Source: Mycobacterium kiyosense (GTDB lineage Bacteria; Actinomycetota; Actinomycetes; Mycobacteriales; Mycobacteriaceae). Taken from it: DNA of 64,000 nucleotides. Shown piece by piece: positions 16,774 through 26,392 of this stretch (the first letter of the stretch is position 1; each line of letters opens with the position of its first letter). The stretch spans positions 5,394,001 through 5,458,000 of the forward strand of contig AP025179.1 in the NCBI GenBank assembly GCA_021654635.1. Reading direction: 5' to 3'. A program made the translations under genes and the position numbers. The notes beneath the pieces were generated by a model. The model saw only the letters and a program-made list of their open reading frames with translations. It ran no database searches and had not been told where the DNA came from.

Positions 16774-19551
16774 TCAGCCGCGACTCGCGGCGTTATCGCC
16801 GCCGCTGAGCTTGGCGTGCAGCTGCGAGCGCGAGCGGACGCCGAGTTTGCGGTACACCCGGGACAGGTTCATTTCCACCGTCTTCGGCGAGACGAACAGC
16901 TCGGCGGCGATGTCGCGGTTGGACAGCCCGACGGCAGCGCGCTCGGCGATACGCAACTCCGCCGGGGTCAGCCCACCCCCGTCGGAGGCGGCGGCGTTGA
17001 CCCGCGCCAAGTCGGCCCGGGCGCGGGCCGCCCACAACGGCGCGCCGACGGCGTCGAACCCGTCGAGCGCCTCGGTGAGCGTTTCGACCGCCGCCTGCCG
17101 CCGCCGGCGACGGCGCTGCAGCTGGCCCAACAGCAACTGGGTGCGTGCCCGCTCGAAGGGCATCGGCAGCCGCGCATGGTGTGCCAGCGCCTGCTCGGCG
17201 AGCTCCGCGGCGGCGCCCAGGTCCCCCTGCGCGGAAAGTAGCATCGCCCGGCCCCGCGCCGCCGTCGTCAACATCCAGGGCCGGTCCAGCCGTGCGCCGT
17301 TGGTTTCCAGCGCGGCCACCAGGGGTTCGGCGTCATCGAGGTGACCCAGGGCCACCAGGGTCTCGATCGCGTCGGGCAGGAATCCACCCACCACGATCTC
17401 GGTGCCGTGGATCGGGTCGAATACATCCAGCATCGGCTTGAGCAACATATGGGCGGCTTCGTAATTGCGCAGCGACACCTCCAGGAAGACCAGGGGCGCG
17501 GTGGCCGCCGCGATCTTGAAACCGAAGCCGTTCCCGGCGGCGGCGTCGATCGCCGCGTTGGCCGCGAGCCGAGCTTCGTCCTCGCTGCCGCGGTGAGCGG
17601 CGACGGCGGCCTGGCACGTCAGCGCGTCGATGAGCGACAGCGCGCCGCCGATCTGCTTGGCATGCTGCACCATCTCGTCGGCGGCTTGCGCCGCATCGTC
17701 GAAATTGCCCAGCCAGAGTTCGACCGTCGTGCTGAATTGGGCGGCCCAGACGACGTCGACCTCGTTGCCGCGATCTATGCAGCGTTGCGTTATCGCGGCC
17801 ATCTTGGCGCGCGCGTCGTGCAGGTTGCCGGTCCAGGTCTGATTGACCGCGGCCACTGCGCTGGGTTGCAGGGTGATCGGAGCGGGGACATCATGGTTCT
17901 CCAGTTCGAGCGCGGTACGCAGCGCGTCCTCGTCGGTGCCCAGTCCGTACATGAAACTCACGTGCGCCCACAGCGCGAGTGCGTGACTGCGTGCCGTCGC
18001 GTCGCCTGCCTTTTCGGCGTCGGCGACCGCGCGCCGGGCGTAGTCGACCGACGAGCTCATGTCGCCGGTGAGGCCGACCGCGAGCGCCAGCAGCAACAGA
18101 CCCTGCACACGCAGGCCCGGGCTGTCGTCCCCCACCTCGGCGAGGCCCTGCTCGAGCATCGGTACGGCCAGCGTGAAACGGTCACCATATCCATACACGG
18201 CGCCACGCAGCATCAGCGCCAGCGCTCGCAGCGTGCCCGGCGGTGTCGTGTCGATGACCTGTTGCAGGTGCTGGTCAGCGCGATCGAAAGCGCCTGCGCG
18301 GAAATGCTGTTCGGCGACACCGAGACGCCGTAACGGGTTGTCGCCGCCGAGTCCGATGGCCAGTTCGATCAGTTCGGCGGCAGCGCTGGGCGCGCCGCGC
18401 GCGGCTGCTGCGGCGGCAGCTGAGTCCAGCGCCTGCAAGGTCGCCTCGTCGGCACTGACCGCCGCCAGAGCCAGATGTCGGGCACGCAGCTCCGGAATGC
18501 CGGTCAGCGACGCCAGGGTGCGGTGCATGGCGCGACGTTGCGAAGCACCGGAATGGACGTACACGCCGTAGGACAACAACGGGTGAGTGAACTGCACCCG
18601 GTTTCCATCCAGGACGATAATGCCCTGCTGTTCAACGCTTTCCAGCAGTGCAACCACTTGTTCGACCGAAGTGGAGGTGGCTTGAGCCAGTTCCTCGACG
18701 GTGGGATCCGCCGCGCACGCGGTCGCCAGGAGCAACCGGATCGCCTCGGAACCCACAGTCTTCAGATGCTGTTCCACCAGTTCCCGCAATGACGGCGGGA
18801 ATCCGAGGTGGCCGTCCGCGCGATCCGCGTCGACGGTGCGGGCCAATTCCAGCGCGTAGAACGGGTTGCCGCCCGAGATCTGGTGGATCCGGGTGATCAC
18901 CGGTCGCGACAAGGTCCGACCCAGCCGGGTAGCGAGCACGGCGTGCAGAGCACCGAGACTCAGTGGACCGAGCTTCAGTCGGTCCACTGCGTCGGGATGG
19001 GCGAGTTGCAGCCATGAAACGTCCGGGACTTCAGCAACATTGGTGGGTGCGGTGACCAGCACCCCGACCGGGCCGTTGAACCGGCGCGCGGCATAGCCCA
19101 CGACGGCCTGACTGGCCGCATCCAGGAACGGCAGGCCGTCGATGGCCACCAGCACCGGCGACTGCCGAGCCATCGACTCCACCACCGACCGAAAAGCCGC
19201 AGCAGCCACCCGCTCGTCGGTGGCCGGCCCTTCGGCGCCGCGCAGCAGCACTCGATCCAGCGCCAGATGCTGCACACTCGGCAACCGTTCCAGGACGGCG
19301 GGTTCGACGTCGTCGAGCAAGTCTGCCAGCACGGAGAATGTCAGGCGTGTCTCCGACGGGCTGGCCCGCGCGGTGAGTACCCGAAACCCGGCCTGCGCCC
19401 CCCGCTGTAGGACTTCGGCCCACAACGTGGTCTTGCCGATACCGGCCTCGCCCTCGATCAGCAACCCTGCCGGGCCCGCGGCGGCGCGCGCTAGAAACGC
19501 GCTGACCGCGCGCGTCGCCGCCCCAGCCTCCCTGGCCCGGTGATGCCCCAT
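16774..19551 (-). CDS. LAL-type LuxR transcriptional regulator with AAA ATPase domain
   Basis: 925 aa. N-terminal P-loop ATPase with Walker A GEAGIGKTTLW (about residues 34-44) and a sensor region ISGGNPFYALELA (about residue 228). A long helical TPR-like middle (about 370-840) is followed by a C-terminal LuxR helix-turn-helix LTPAELRIAERAAVGLSNRD with SPKTVEMNLSRVYRKLGVR. This is the MalT-like large ATP-binding LuxR architecture, in which ligand and ATP control DNA binding. The N-terminus starts very close to the P-loop, so homologs may begin slightly upstream, but no better start is seen. It replaces Rv0911 in the H37Rv order. Target genes unknown. Confidence 0.88.
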   Translation of the reverse strand: MGHHRAREAGAATRAVSAFLARAAAGPAGLLIEGEAGIGKTTLWAEVLQRGAQAGFRVLTARASPSETRLTFSVLADLLDDVEPAVLERLPSVQHLALDRVLLRGAEGPATDERVAAAAFRSVVESMARQSPVLVAIDGLPFLDAASQAVVGYAARRFNGPVGVLVTAPTNVAEVPDVSWLQLAHPDAVDRLKLGPLSLGALHAVLATRLGRTLSRPVITRIHQISGGNPFYALELARTVDADRADGHLGFPPSLRELVEQHLKTVGSEAIRLLLATACAADPTVEELAQATSTSVEQVVALLESVEQQGIIVLDGNRVQFTHPLLSYGVYVHSGASQRRAMHRTLASLTGIPELRARHLALAAVSADEATLQALDSAAAAAAARGAPSAAAELIELAIGLGGDNPLRRLGVAEQHFRAGAFDRADQHLQQVIDTTPPGTLRALALMLRGAVYGYGDRFTLAVPMLEQGLAEVGDDSPGLRVQGLLLLALAVGLTGDMSSSVDYARRAVADAEKAGDATARSHALALWAHVSFMYGLGTDEDALRTALELENHDVPAPITLQPSAVAAVNQTWTGNLHDARAKMAAITQRCIDRGNEVDVVWAAQFSTTVELWLGNFDDAAQAADEMVQHAKQIGGALSLIDALTCQAAVAAHRGSEDEARLAANAAIDAAAGNGFGFKIAAATAPLVFLEVSLRNYEAAHMLLKPMLDVFDPIHGTEIVVGGFLPDAIETLVALGHLDDAEPLVAALETNGARLDRPWMLTTAARGRAMLLSAQGDLGAAAELAEQALAHHARLPMPFERARTQLLLGQLQRRRRRRQAAVETLTEALDGFDAVGAPLWAARARADLARVNAAASDGGGLTPAELRIAERAAVGLSNRDIAAELFVSPKTVEMNLSRVYRKLGVRSRSQLHAKLSGGDNAASRG

Positions 19552-19695
19552 CGCGCCATGATTTCAGTTATTAGACAGTCATCTCACAGGAATCGCCAAA
19601 CTTTTTGCTATTGATCTCACGTAGTTGATCAGCTAGCTTGCTTCGCTCGGCAACGACTGCCGATGATCACCGTCCCGCCGTTGTCGACCAACACG

Positions 19696-20169
19696 TCAGC
19701 GGTGCAGAACGCTGTCGCCGTTCGTACCGGGATCGGGACGGGCGAACACCCTGACGAAGTTCTGCAGCGACTCGCTGATGTCGCTGCGCAACGCGGCGGC
19801 CACCACCATTCCGATCGGCCCGAACAGCGCCGGCCCGCCGAGGTGGACGTCGAAGCCAACCACCGAGCCGTCGTCCTTCGGCGACACCTTGGCAATCAGC
19901 TTCACCTTCACCCCGCCGACACCGTCGCCGTTGAGGGTCATGCCCTCGGGCGGCTTGTACCGCACGATCGTCCACTTGATCCGGTTGGTCATACCTTTGA
20001 CCTCCACATAGGACTCCAGCACGGTGCCCTTCTCGATGACCTCGGGCAAGGTGCTGCGCCAGACCTTGTGGATGGTCAGCCACTCCTTGTACCGGGACAG
20101 ATCCGAGGCGTGTTGCCACGCCCGTTCGGGCGGCAACGGGACGTCGATGGCTCCCGACAGTTTCGCCAT
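19696..20169 (-). CDS. SRPBCC-fold toxin (Rv0910-like)
   Basis: 157 aa. The sequence MAKLSGAIDVPLPPERAWQH and the later VGGVKVKLIAKVSPKDDGSV correspond closely to Rv0910, an SRPBCC/polyketide-cyclase-like protein reported as the toxin of the Rv0909-Rv0910 type II pair. Start ATG 20169 is 6 bp after the antitoxin stop, in one operon. The C-terminus (PGTNGDSVLHR) is longer than the H37Rv form. The molecular target of the toxin is not established. Upstream of it on the right are ctpE and relatives on the same strand. Confidence 0.85.
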   Translation of the reverse strand: MAKLSGAIDVPLPPERAWQHASDLSRYKEWLTIHKVWRSTLPEVIEKGTVLESYVEVKGMTNRIKWTIVRYKPPEGMTLNGDGVGGVKVKLIAKVSPKDDGSVVGFDVHLGGPALFGPIGMVVAAALRSDISESLQNFVRVFARPDPGTNGDSVLHR

Positions 20170-20175
20170 GCCCGG

Positions 20176-20355
20176 TTACCCCTGCTGCTCGCCCGGTGCG
20201 GCGACCTTCTTGGCTTCCTCCTGCACCTTGTGGATGGTGTCGGAGTATTTGTGCTGCGTCTTCTCGTCGACGAATTCGCCGGCCTTGTTGATTGCCGTCT
20301 CGACCTTGTCGGCGTTCTGCGACAGCAGGTCCTTCGCTTTATCCATGAAACCCAT
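20176..20355 (-). CDS. Antitoxin (Rv0909-like), MT0933 family
   Basis: 59 aa, exactly the H37Rv length. [20 protein letters not shown] and [14 protein letters not shown] match the Rv0909 antitoxin, a small helical, Lys- and Glu-rich protein. Immediately precedes the Rv0910-like toxin gene. It lies 70 bp downstream of the ctpE stop, with its own GGAAAGGAAC ribosome-binding region upstream. Confidence 0.85.
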   Translation of the reverse strand: MGFMDKAKDLLSQNADKVETAINKAGEFVDEKTQHKYSDTIHKVQEEAKKVAAPGEQQG

Positions 20356-20425
20356 GGCAGTGTTCCTTTCCCCGGTCCTGTCCCAGCGCTGCTCCCCCGG
20401 GAGCCCTGACTCGCTCGGCAAAACC

Positions 20426-22804
20426 CTACTTGGCACGCCACACTCGCGGTTTGACGCCCAGTATCCGCGCCCGAATCCACCACATGGCCTCGATAGCCCC
20501 CGCTCCCAGCGCGCCGATCCCCAGGGCCGTCGCGGTTGCCGTCAGGTTCGACGGGTCGAGGAAGAACTTCTGTTGCGTCCAGGGCAGGCTGAAGATCACC
20601 AGGTATGCCACGGCCGAGACGACGACCAGTGCCAAGCGCCACCACTGGTAGGGCCGGGCGGCCACCGCCAGCACCCACACCGCGCACACCAGCAGCGTGA
20701 TGAGGGCGGTCGTGGACGCCTGGTCGTGCTGCACGCCCGTCGCATTCCGGCCGTGATAGGCGGTGAGATACGACGCGAAGGTCGCGATTCCGACGATCAG
20801 TCCCGACGGCAGCGCGGAAGTCAGCACCCGCCGCACGAAGCCCGGGTAGGCGCGTTCGTTGTTGGGGGCCAGCGACAGGATGAACGACGGGATGCCGATC
20901 GTGAACCACGCTGCGATGGTGACGTGAATCGGCTGGAAGGGAAAGAGCAGCGGGTCGACCCCGAACGGCTTGGCGAGCAGGCACTCCAGGCCCACCAGCA
21001 GCGCCAACAACGCCGAGTACACGGTCTTGGTCAAAAACAGGCTGGCGACGCGTTCGATGTTGCCGATCACCCGCCGGCCCTCGCCAACCACGTAAGGCAG
21101 CGTCGCAAACTTGTTGTCCAGCAACACAAGTTGCGCCACGGCGCGGGCTGCCGGGCTGCCGGCCCCCATCGCGACGCCGATGTCGGCGTCTTTGAGGGCG
21201 AGTACGTCGTTGACGCCGTCACCGGTCATCGCCACGGTGTGCCCGCGGGCTTGCAGCGCGTGCACCATGGCACGTTTCTGGTCGGGGCGGACCCGGCCGA
21301 AGGTGGTGTGGGTGTCCAGCGCTTCGGCCAGTTCATCCGCGTTGTGCGGCAGTCGGCGCGCATCCATCGTCTGACCGCGCAATCCGAGTTCGCCGGCCAC
21401 CGCGCCGACCGACACCGCGTTGTCCCCGGAGATCACCTTCACCGTGACATCCTGCGCGGCAAAGTAATCCAGCGTCTGGCGCGCGTCGGGGCGCACCTTC
21501 TGTTCGAGCACCACCAACGCGACCGGGGTGACCGTGCCCGGGGCGTCGGGCTGATCCACCCCGGCCGTGGCCGAACCCAGCAGCAGTACCCGCAGTCCCT
21601 GCGCGCCGATCTCCTCGGCCCGCGCGGCCGCCGCCGAATCCGGTTCCAGCAGCACGTCGGGAGCGCCGATCACCCAGTTGCCGTGCTCGCCGAATGACAC
21701 CCCGCTCCACTTTGTTGCGGACTTGAAAGGCGCTGTGGCGGTGGCGGTCCAACCCGGATCCGTGTCGTAGGCCTCGGCGATAGCCTGCATGCTGGCGTTC
21801 GGTCGGGGGTCGGCGGCGGCCAGGGCGGCCAGTACGTCGGCGACTTTCTCGGTGGCCGAGTCGAGGTCTTCGACGGCGGATATCCGCATGCCGTTCTCGG
21901 TGAGGGTGCCGGTCTTATCCGCGCAGACCACGTCGACCCGGGCCAGTCCCTCAATCGCGGGCAGTTCCTGCACCAGGCACTGCCGCCGGCCGAGTCGTAC
22001 CACGCCGACAGCGAACGCGATCGACGTCATCAGCACCAGGCCTTCGGGCACCATCGGCACCAGCGCACCCACCGTCGCCAGCACCGACTCGCGCCACCCC
22101 ACGTTGGTGGTGAACAGTTGGGTGTAGATGGTCAGCAGGCCCACCGGAATCAACAGGTAGGTGATGAACTGCAGGATCCTGTTGATGCCGTTGCGCAGTT
22201 CGGATTTCACCAAGGTGAACTTGCTCGCTTCGGCGGCGAGCTTGGCCGCGTACGCCTCATGGCCCACCTTGGTGGCCCGATAGGCGCCCGATCCGGAGAC
22301 GACGAAGCTGCCCGACATCACTTGTTCGCCAATGTCTTTGGCGATCGGGTCGGCCTCACCGGTGAGCAACGATTCGTCGATCTCGAGGTTGTTGGCTTCC
22401 AGGATTTCTCCGTCGACGACGATCTGGTCGCCCGGGCCGATCTCGATGATGTCGTCGATCACAACTTGGTAGGGTGGCACGGTGCGGGTGCCGGACTGCC
22501 TGCGGACCAATGGTTTTGCTTGCCCGACGATGGCGAGCTTGTCCAGCGTCTGCTTGGCGCGGATCTCCTGGACCATGCCGATCACGCTGTTGGCGATGAT
22601 GAGTATGCCGAACAAGCCGTTGATCACCGAGCCTGTTACCAGCACGATGGCGAACAGCACGCCCAGGATGGCGTTGATGCGGGTGAAGACGTTGGCCCGC
22701 GCGATGTGGGCGATGCTGCGGGTGTTGCGTTGCGGAATGTCGTTGGCATGGCCTTCGGCAATCCGTTGCGCCACTTGCGCATCGGACAGCCCGGTGACCG
22801 TCAT
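20426..22804 (-). CDS. ctpE: P-type ATPase CtpE (Ca2+ uptake)
   Basis: 792 aa integral membrane ATPase. Landmarks: phosphorylation motif [10 protein letters not shown], actuator-domain LTGEADP (TGE), hinge [16 protein letters not shown], and multiple membrane helices including [20 protein letters not shown]. It corresponds to Rv0908; mycobacterial CtpE was characterised as a calcium importer supporting cell-surface integrity. Start ATG 22804 ([15 protein letters not shown]) overlaps the stop of the upstream lipoprotein gene (ATGA). An apparently larger open frame extending to 24382 is an artefact of a frameshift in the upstream gene. Confidence 0.9.
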   Translation of the reverse strand: MTVTGLSDAQVAQRIAEGHANDIPQRNTRSIAHIARANVFTRINAILGVLFAIVLVTGSVINGLFGILIIANSVIGMVQEIRAKQTLDKLAIVGQAKPLVRRQSGTRTVPPYQVVIDDIIEIGPGDQIVVDGEILEANNLEIDESLLTGEADPIAKDIGEQVMSGSFVVSGSGAYRATKVGHEAYAAKLAAEASKFTLVKSELRNGINRILQFITYLLIPVGLLTIYTQLFTTNVGWRESVLATVGALVPMVPEGLVLMTSIAFAVGVVRLGRRQCLVQELPAIEGLARVDVVCADKTGTLTENGMRISAVEDLDSATEKVADVLAALAAADPRPNASMQAIAEAYDTDPGWTATATAPFKSATKWSGVSFGEHGNWVIGAPDVLLEPDSAAAARAEEIGAQGLRVLLLGSATAGVDQPDAPGTVTPVALVVLEQKVRPDARQTLDYFAAQDVTVKVISGDNAVSVGAVAGELGLRGQTMDARRLPHNADELAEALDTHTTFGRVRPDQKRAMVHALQARGHTVAMTGDGVNDVLALKDADIGVAMGAGSPAARAVAQLVLLDNKFATLPYVVGEGRRVIGNIERVASLFLTKTVYSALLALLVGLECLLAKPFGVDPLLFPFQPIHVTIAAWFTIGIPSFILSLAPNNERAYPGFVRRVLTSALPSGLIVGIATFASYLTAYHGRNATGVQHDQASTTALITLLVCAVWVLAVAARPYQWWRLALVVVSAVAYLVIFSLPWTQQKFFLDPSNLTATATALGIGALGAGAIEAMWWIRARILGVKPRVWRAK

Positions 22805-24382
22805 CGGTTGAACGTCCCCAGCTTGGCGGAGTCGAAGTACTCGAGGTTGAGTGACGCGCCCGTGAAGGTGGCTTTCGAAATCGATCCGGGCAAAGCGTTT
22901 TCGGTTGCCAGCGGGAAGGTGAAAGTGTCGCCGTCCCAGTGTGTCAGCTCGAAGGTCTGGTTCTTCGGCCCGAGCGCCAACTGGAGTCGGCCGTAGTGGT
23001 CGGTGACGGTGGCCGGCCCCCAGAAGTCGTTGTGGTAGACACCGACGTAGTCGCTCAGCGGCCTGGGTGGCGCGGGGTTGGCCGGGGGGCGGCTTGCCGA
23101 CCAGCGAACCGTCCGGGTTGTTCATCGGCGTGAGTATCTGGCGGTACAGGTTCGCCCAGTCCTCGCGCAGCTGGCCGTATTGCACCAGGTCCATGAATTC
23201 GGCGGTCAACGCCTCCGGCACACCGTGGGGTGCGGCGTTGGTCAAGGCGATGATGCCGACGTCCTCGGAGGGCAATACCACGAAATTGGTTGCGGCGCCC
23301 AGACCGAACGCGCCGGAGTGGCTGTACTGGGTGCGTCCGGAGGAGGTCACCGATACGTTGAAGCCGTGGCCGTAGGTGCCGGCGCGGGCCTTCGGGTTGC
23401 TCGCTGCGACCGAGATGACCTGCGGCGTGATAGCGGGGAGTAGGGCTTCCGGCGAAGTGATCCGCTGACCGTTGTAGGTGCCGTTGGCCATCACCATGGC
23501 CAGCCAGCGTGCCATGTCGTTGACCGATGAGCTCACCCCGCCGGCCGGCGTCTGGTCGTCGGGGTCGCGTTGGTAACGGGCTTCCCATTTGTCGCCGACC
23601 TTGATGTGGTTGACGGCGTGGTTGGGGCGGGCCAGGAAGTCGGCGAATTTCGAGCTGGTGGACGACATGCCCAGTGGGCGGTAGAGCACCTCGTCGGACA
23701 GCTCCTCCCAGGGCTTGCCGGCTGCGGCGGCGACCGCCTCGGCCGCGGCGGTTACGCCGAAGTTGGTGTAGGCGTAGCTGATTCGAAACGGCGCCAGAGA
23801 GAGGTACTTCAGCCTTTCCAGCACCTGTCGACGGTCGTAGCCCAAGTCTTCGAGGGCGTCGCCGGCGTGGTCGGGCAGCCCGGAGCGATGCGAGTAGAGG
23901 TCGGCGACGCTGACGTGCTGGGTGACGTAGGGATCGCTGAGGGTGAACCACGGCAGCTTCGTCACCACCGGGGTGTCCCAGGTGATAGCGCCTTCGGTTA
24001 CCTGATGGGCCACCACCGTGGCACCGACCGACTTGGAGATCGAGGCCAGCTGAAAGACGGTGTCGGGGTTCACCTTATTGTCCGGATTATCCGGCTTGCT
24101 GGCGTCTCTGATGCCGAAACCCTTGGCGTATAACGTTTTACCGCGGTATACGACGGCAACGGCCATGCCGGGGATGCCGCTGTCCTTCATCAGCTCCGCC
24201 ACCAGGCCGTCGACCTTGGCGACGGCTTCGTCGATGCGCCCGGCGGGGATCTGCAGACCTGACATTTCGTTAGGGGGCACGTTCGCGGATGTGGTTGCGG
24301 GGGTGGAGGTTGGTTGGGTCGGGCTGCAGCCCACCAGCGCCAGCAGCGTCAGGAGTGTGGCCGTTGCCCGACGTGTCCTCAT
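22801..24382 (-). pseudogene. Beta-lactamase-family serine hydrolase lipoprotein (Rv0907-like), frameshifted
   Basis: Signal peptide with lipobox LVGC near residue 19, so a predicted lipoprotein. Penicillin-recognising fold: SxxK in SISK (about residue 107) and YxN in YTN (about residue 209). The frame is correct to GSLVGKPPP. One extra base in the G6 run 23084-23089 (plus strand) then throws it into the wrong frame. With one base removed it continues [20 protein letters not shown] and ends at TGA 22801-22803, overlapping ctpE; corrected length 526 aa. Family members are serine esterases or DD-peptidases of the cell envelope. The defect sits in a homopolymer like others in this window, so probably a sequencing error. 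Confidence 0.85.
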
Positions 24383-24403
24383 TGCCGAACTTTAGCCCGG
24401 GCC

Positions 24404-24502
24404 TCAGCCCGGCGACGATGCGCGCCGCGAGCGGCGTGAGGAGGAGCCGGGCAATCGGGCTTCAGCCCGGCGACGATGCGCGCCGCGAGCGGCGTGAGGA
24501 GG
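24404..24502. repeat. Two 41-bp direct repeats, period 58 bp
   Basis: Copies at 24404-24444 and 24462-24502, identical over 41 bp, each starting TCAGCCCGGCGACGATGCG and ending GTGAGGAGG. They fill the short gap between the Rv0906- and Rv0907-like genes. Sequences with GCGACGATG...GAGGAGG are a recurrent intergenic element in slow-growing mycobacteria (MIRU-like dispersed repeats), so this is probably a two-copy instance. Confidence 0.75.
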
Positions 24503-24511
24503 CCGGCGAAT

Positions 24512-25630
24512 CTACAACCGCCACCACGGGTTGAACCGCAGCGTCTCCCCCGAATCAATCCGCTGCCCCGGCGTCGGCACCGCCACCTGGACCTGATGAG
24601 GCTCAGCGGCCTTCAACACCCGCTCGACCGGCTCCGACCACGGGTGCGGCGCCAGCCGGAACGTTCCCCAATGGATCGGCACCAGCAGCCCCGAACCGGA
24701 GTCGGTGACGTCCAGGTGGCCGCGCACCGCCTCCTCGGGGTTCATGTGGATGTCGGGCCACGCGCTGTTGTAGGCCCCGATCGGCATCAACGTCAGATCG
24801 AACGGCCCGTGATCGGCGCCGATCTGCGCAAAGCTCTTGGTGTAGCCGGTGTCGCCGCCGAAATAGGTGCGGTGCGACGGCCCGATGAACGCCCAGGACG
24901 CCCACAGCGTGTTGTTGCGGCTGAAGAACCGGCCCGAAAAGTGCCGCGCCGGCAGGCAAATCACCGTCAGCTCGTCCACCGAAGCGCTCTGATTCCAGTC
25001 CAGCTCGATAATGCGCTCGTCAGGAACCCCCCACGCCCGCAGGTGCGCACCCACCCCGAGCGGGACGAAGAACGGTGCCCGCTGCATCCGGGCCAGCGCC
25101 AGCACGGTGTCGATGTCGAGGTGGTCGTAGTGGTCGTGGCTGATCACCACCGCGTCGACGGCGGGCAAGCCTTCCAGCAGCACCGGCGGCGGGTGCAGCC
25201 GCTGCGGGCCCACCAGGTCCGACGGCGAGCAGCGGTCACTCCACACCGGGTCGGTCAGCACCCGATAGCCGTCGATCTCGACCAGGGCCGTCGAATGCCC
25301 GAACCAGCTGACCGCCAGCGGCGCCGGCTCGCCCTGATAGATCGACGGTGCGGCCAGCGGGATCGGCTTGGCGGGCAGGCTGCCGCCTCGTCCGCCGACC
25401 AGCTCCCAGGCGATCTGCCGCATCTCTTCGCGGTTCATCACATACAGCGATGCCGGGTCGATATTGACGAACACCCCGTCGCGGTAGTTCGGCGAACCTT
25501 CCGACACCGCCGCGATCGCCGAGGGATCAGCGCCGAGCGCGGCGGGTGCGCCGTGCAGCGCCCGCAACAGCCAGCCGCCCGCCGCCAAGGAGGCGGTTCC
25601 GGCCGCCAGTCGCAGCGCCTGGCGCATCAT
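24512..25630 (-). CDS. Metallo-beta-lactamase-fold hydrolase (Rv0906-like)
   Basis: 372 aa, same length as Rv0906. N-terminal hydrophobic signal anchor (about residues 5-30). Metal motif HxHxDH in SHDHYDHLD (about residue 170) and downstream metal ligands in the ARHFSGRF and GGDTGY regions. The fold and the WFGHSTALVEIDG start resemble UlaG/NAPE-PLD-type hydrolases. Substrate unknown; probably faces the periplasm. Two adjacent ATGs (25630/25627); the start is 2 bp after the echA6 stop, so it is co-transcribed with echA6, followed by Rv0907 and ctpE. Confidence 0.88.
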   Translation of the reverse strand: MMRQALRLAAGTASLAAGGWLLRALHGAPAALGADPSAIAAVSEGSPNYRDGVFVNIDPASLYVMNREEMRQIAWELVGGRGGSLPAKPIPLAAPSIYQGEPAPLAVSWFGHSTALVEIDGYRVLTDPVWSDRCSPSDLVGPQRLHPPPVLLEGLPAVDAVVISHDHYDHLDIDTVLALARMQRAPFFVPLGVGAHLRAWGVPDERIIELDWNQSASVDELTVICLPARHFSGRFFSRNNTLWASWAFIGPSHRTYFGGDTGYTKSFAQIGADHGPFDLTLMPIGAYNSAWPDIHMNPEEAVRGHLDVTDSGSGLLVPIHWGTFRLAPHPWSEPVERVLKAAEPHQVQVAVPTPGQRIDSGETLRFNPWWRL

Positions 25631-25632
25631 GA

Positions 25633-26364
25633 TCAAGCTCCCTGGAACCTCGGTGGCCGCTTCTCCACGCGCGCGACCTGCGCTTCGATCACATCCTGGC
25701 TGGCCCACGCCTTGTCGAACAGCTCCTTGTGCTCGGGCCGCTGCTCTTCGATGGAGCCGTCGTCGTTGAGCACCCGCTTGGCGTGCTGGATGGCCAGCGG
25801 CGCCAGCCCGGCGATCTCGGCCGCCCACTCCTGCGCGTCGGCCAGCGTCCCGATCCGGTTGGCCATCCCGGTGTGCAGCGCCGCATCGGCGGTCAGCTTC
25901 TCGGCGGCCAGCAGCATCGCCCGCGCCCGTCCGTGCCCGACCAGCGACGCCAGCCGGCGAATGCTCCAATTGTCCAAGGCCAGACCGTATTTCGACGTCG
26001 GGAATTGAAAGAACGCCTCCGGGGAGACCACCCGCAAGTCGCACTGCATGGCCAGCTGCAGACCGGCGCCGATAGCCGGTCCGTTGATGGCGCCGATGAT
26101 CGGGATCAACGTGGCGTCCATGACCCGGTGCAGTTCGATGAGCCGGTCGGGGTAGTCGGCGGCGAAGGCATCCCCGGACAGGTCCGCGCCGGCGCAGAAG
26201 GCGGTGCCCTGCCCGGTCAGCACGATGGCGCGCGTGGCTCCGTCGCCTGCCTTCACCAACGCCTCCCGCAACTCCTCGACAAGCTGGGAGTTCAGGGCGT
26301 TGCGCCGGTCTGGCCGCTGCAGCTCAATGGTCATCACGGCTTCGTCGTGGGTGATACCGATCAT
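25633..26364 (-). CDS. echA6: Enoyl-CoA-hydratase-fold protein EchA6
   Basis: 243 aa, identical in length to H37Rv EchA6 (Rv0905). Crotonase-fold landmarks: [20 protein letters not shown] (oxyanion region, about residues 50-70) and [17 protein letters not shown] (about 95-112). EchA6 does not hydrate; it binds long-chain acyl-CoA and helps deliver lipids to FAS-II with MmpL3, and is the target of the THPP compounds (known of the family). Start ATG 26364 gives [10 protein letters not shown]; longer open frames upstream overlap the divergent accD3 start. First gene of the leftward echA6-Rv0906-Rv0907-ctpE operon. Confidence 0.92.
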   Translation of the reverse strand: MIGITHDEAVMTIELQRPDRRNALNSQLVEELREALVKAGDGATRAIVLTGQGTAFCAGADLSGDAFAADYPDRLIELHRVMDATLIPIIGAINGPAIGAGLQLAMQCDLRVVSPEAFFQFPTSKYGLALDNWSIRRLASLVGHGRARAMLLAAEKLTADAALHTGMANRIGTLADAQEWAAEIAGLAPLAIQHAKRVLNDDGSIEEQRPEHKELFDKAWASQDVIEAQVARVEKRPPRFQGA

Positions 26365-26379
26365 GGGGGCCAGGATAAC

Positions 26380-26392
26380 TAGCCTCGTCGCT
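26380..26392 (+). promoter_or_regulatory. Leaderless-type promoter of accD3
   Basis: TANNNT -10 element TAGCCT (26380-26385) followed by 7 nt and then the GTG start at 26393. Only 28 bp separate the divergent echA6 and accD3 start codons, so promoter elements for both must overlap here. Confidence 0.5.

Noticed and set aside
19696..20355. Considered the Rv0909/Rv0910 pair as a new toxin-antitoxin system
   Set aside because: Both proteins match the known M. tuberculosis pair closely in sequence, order and spacing.
20426..24382. A single 1318-residue open frame joining a beta-lactamase-like lipoprotein to a P-type ATPase, which looks like a novel fusion
   Set aside because: About 95 residues between the parts are out-of-frame sequence; removing one base at 23084-23089 restores the normal Rv0907 C-terminus and an ATGA overlap with ctpE.
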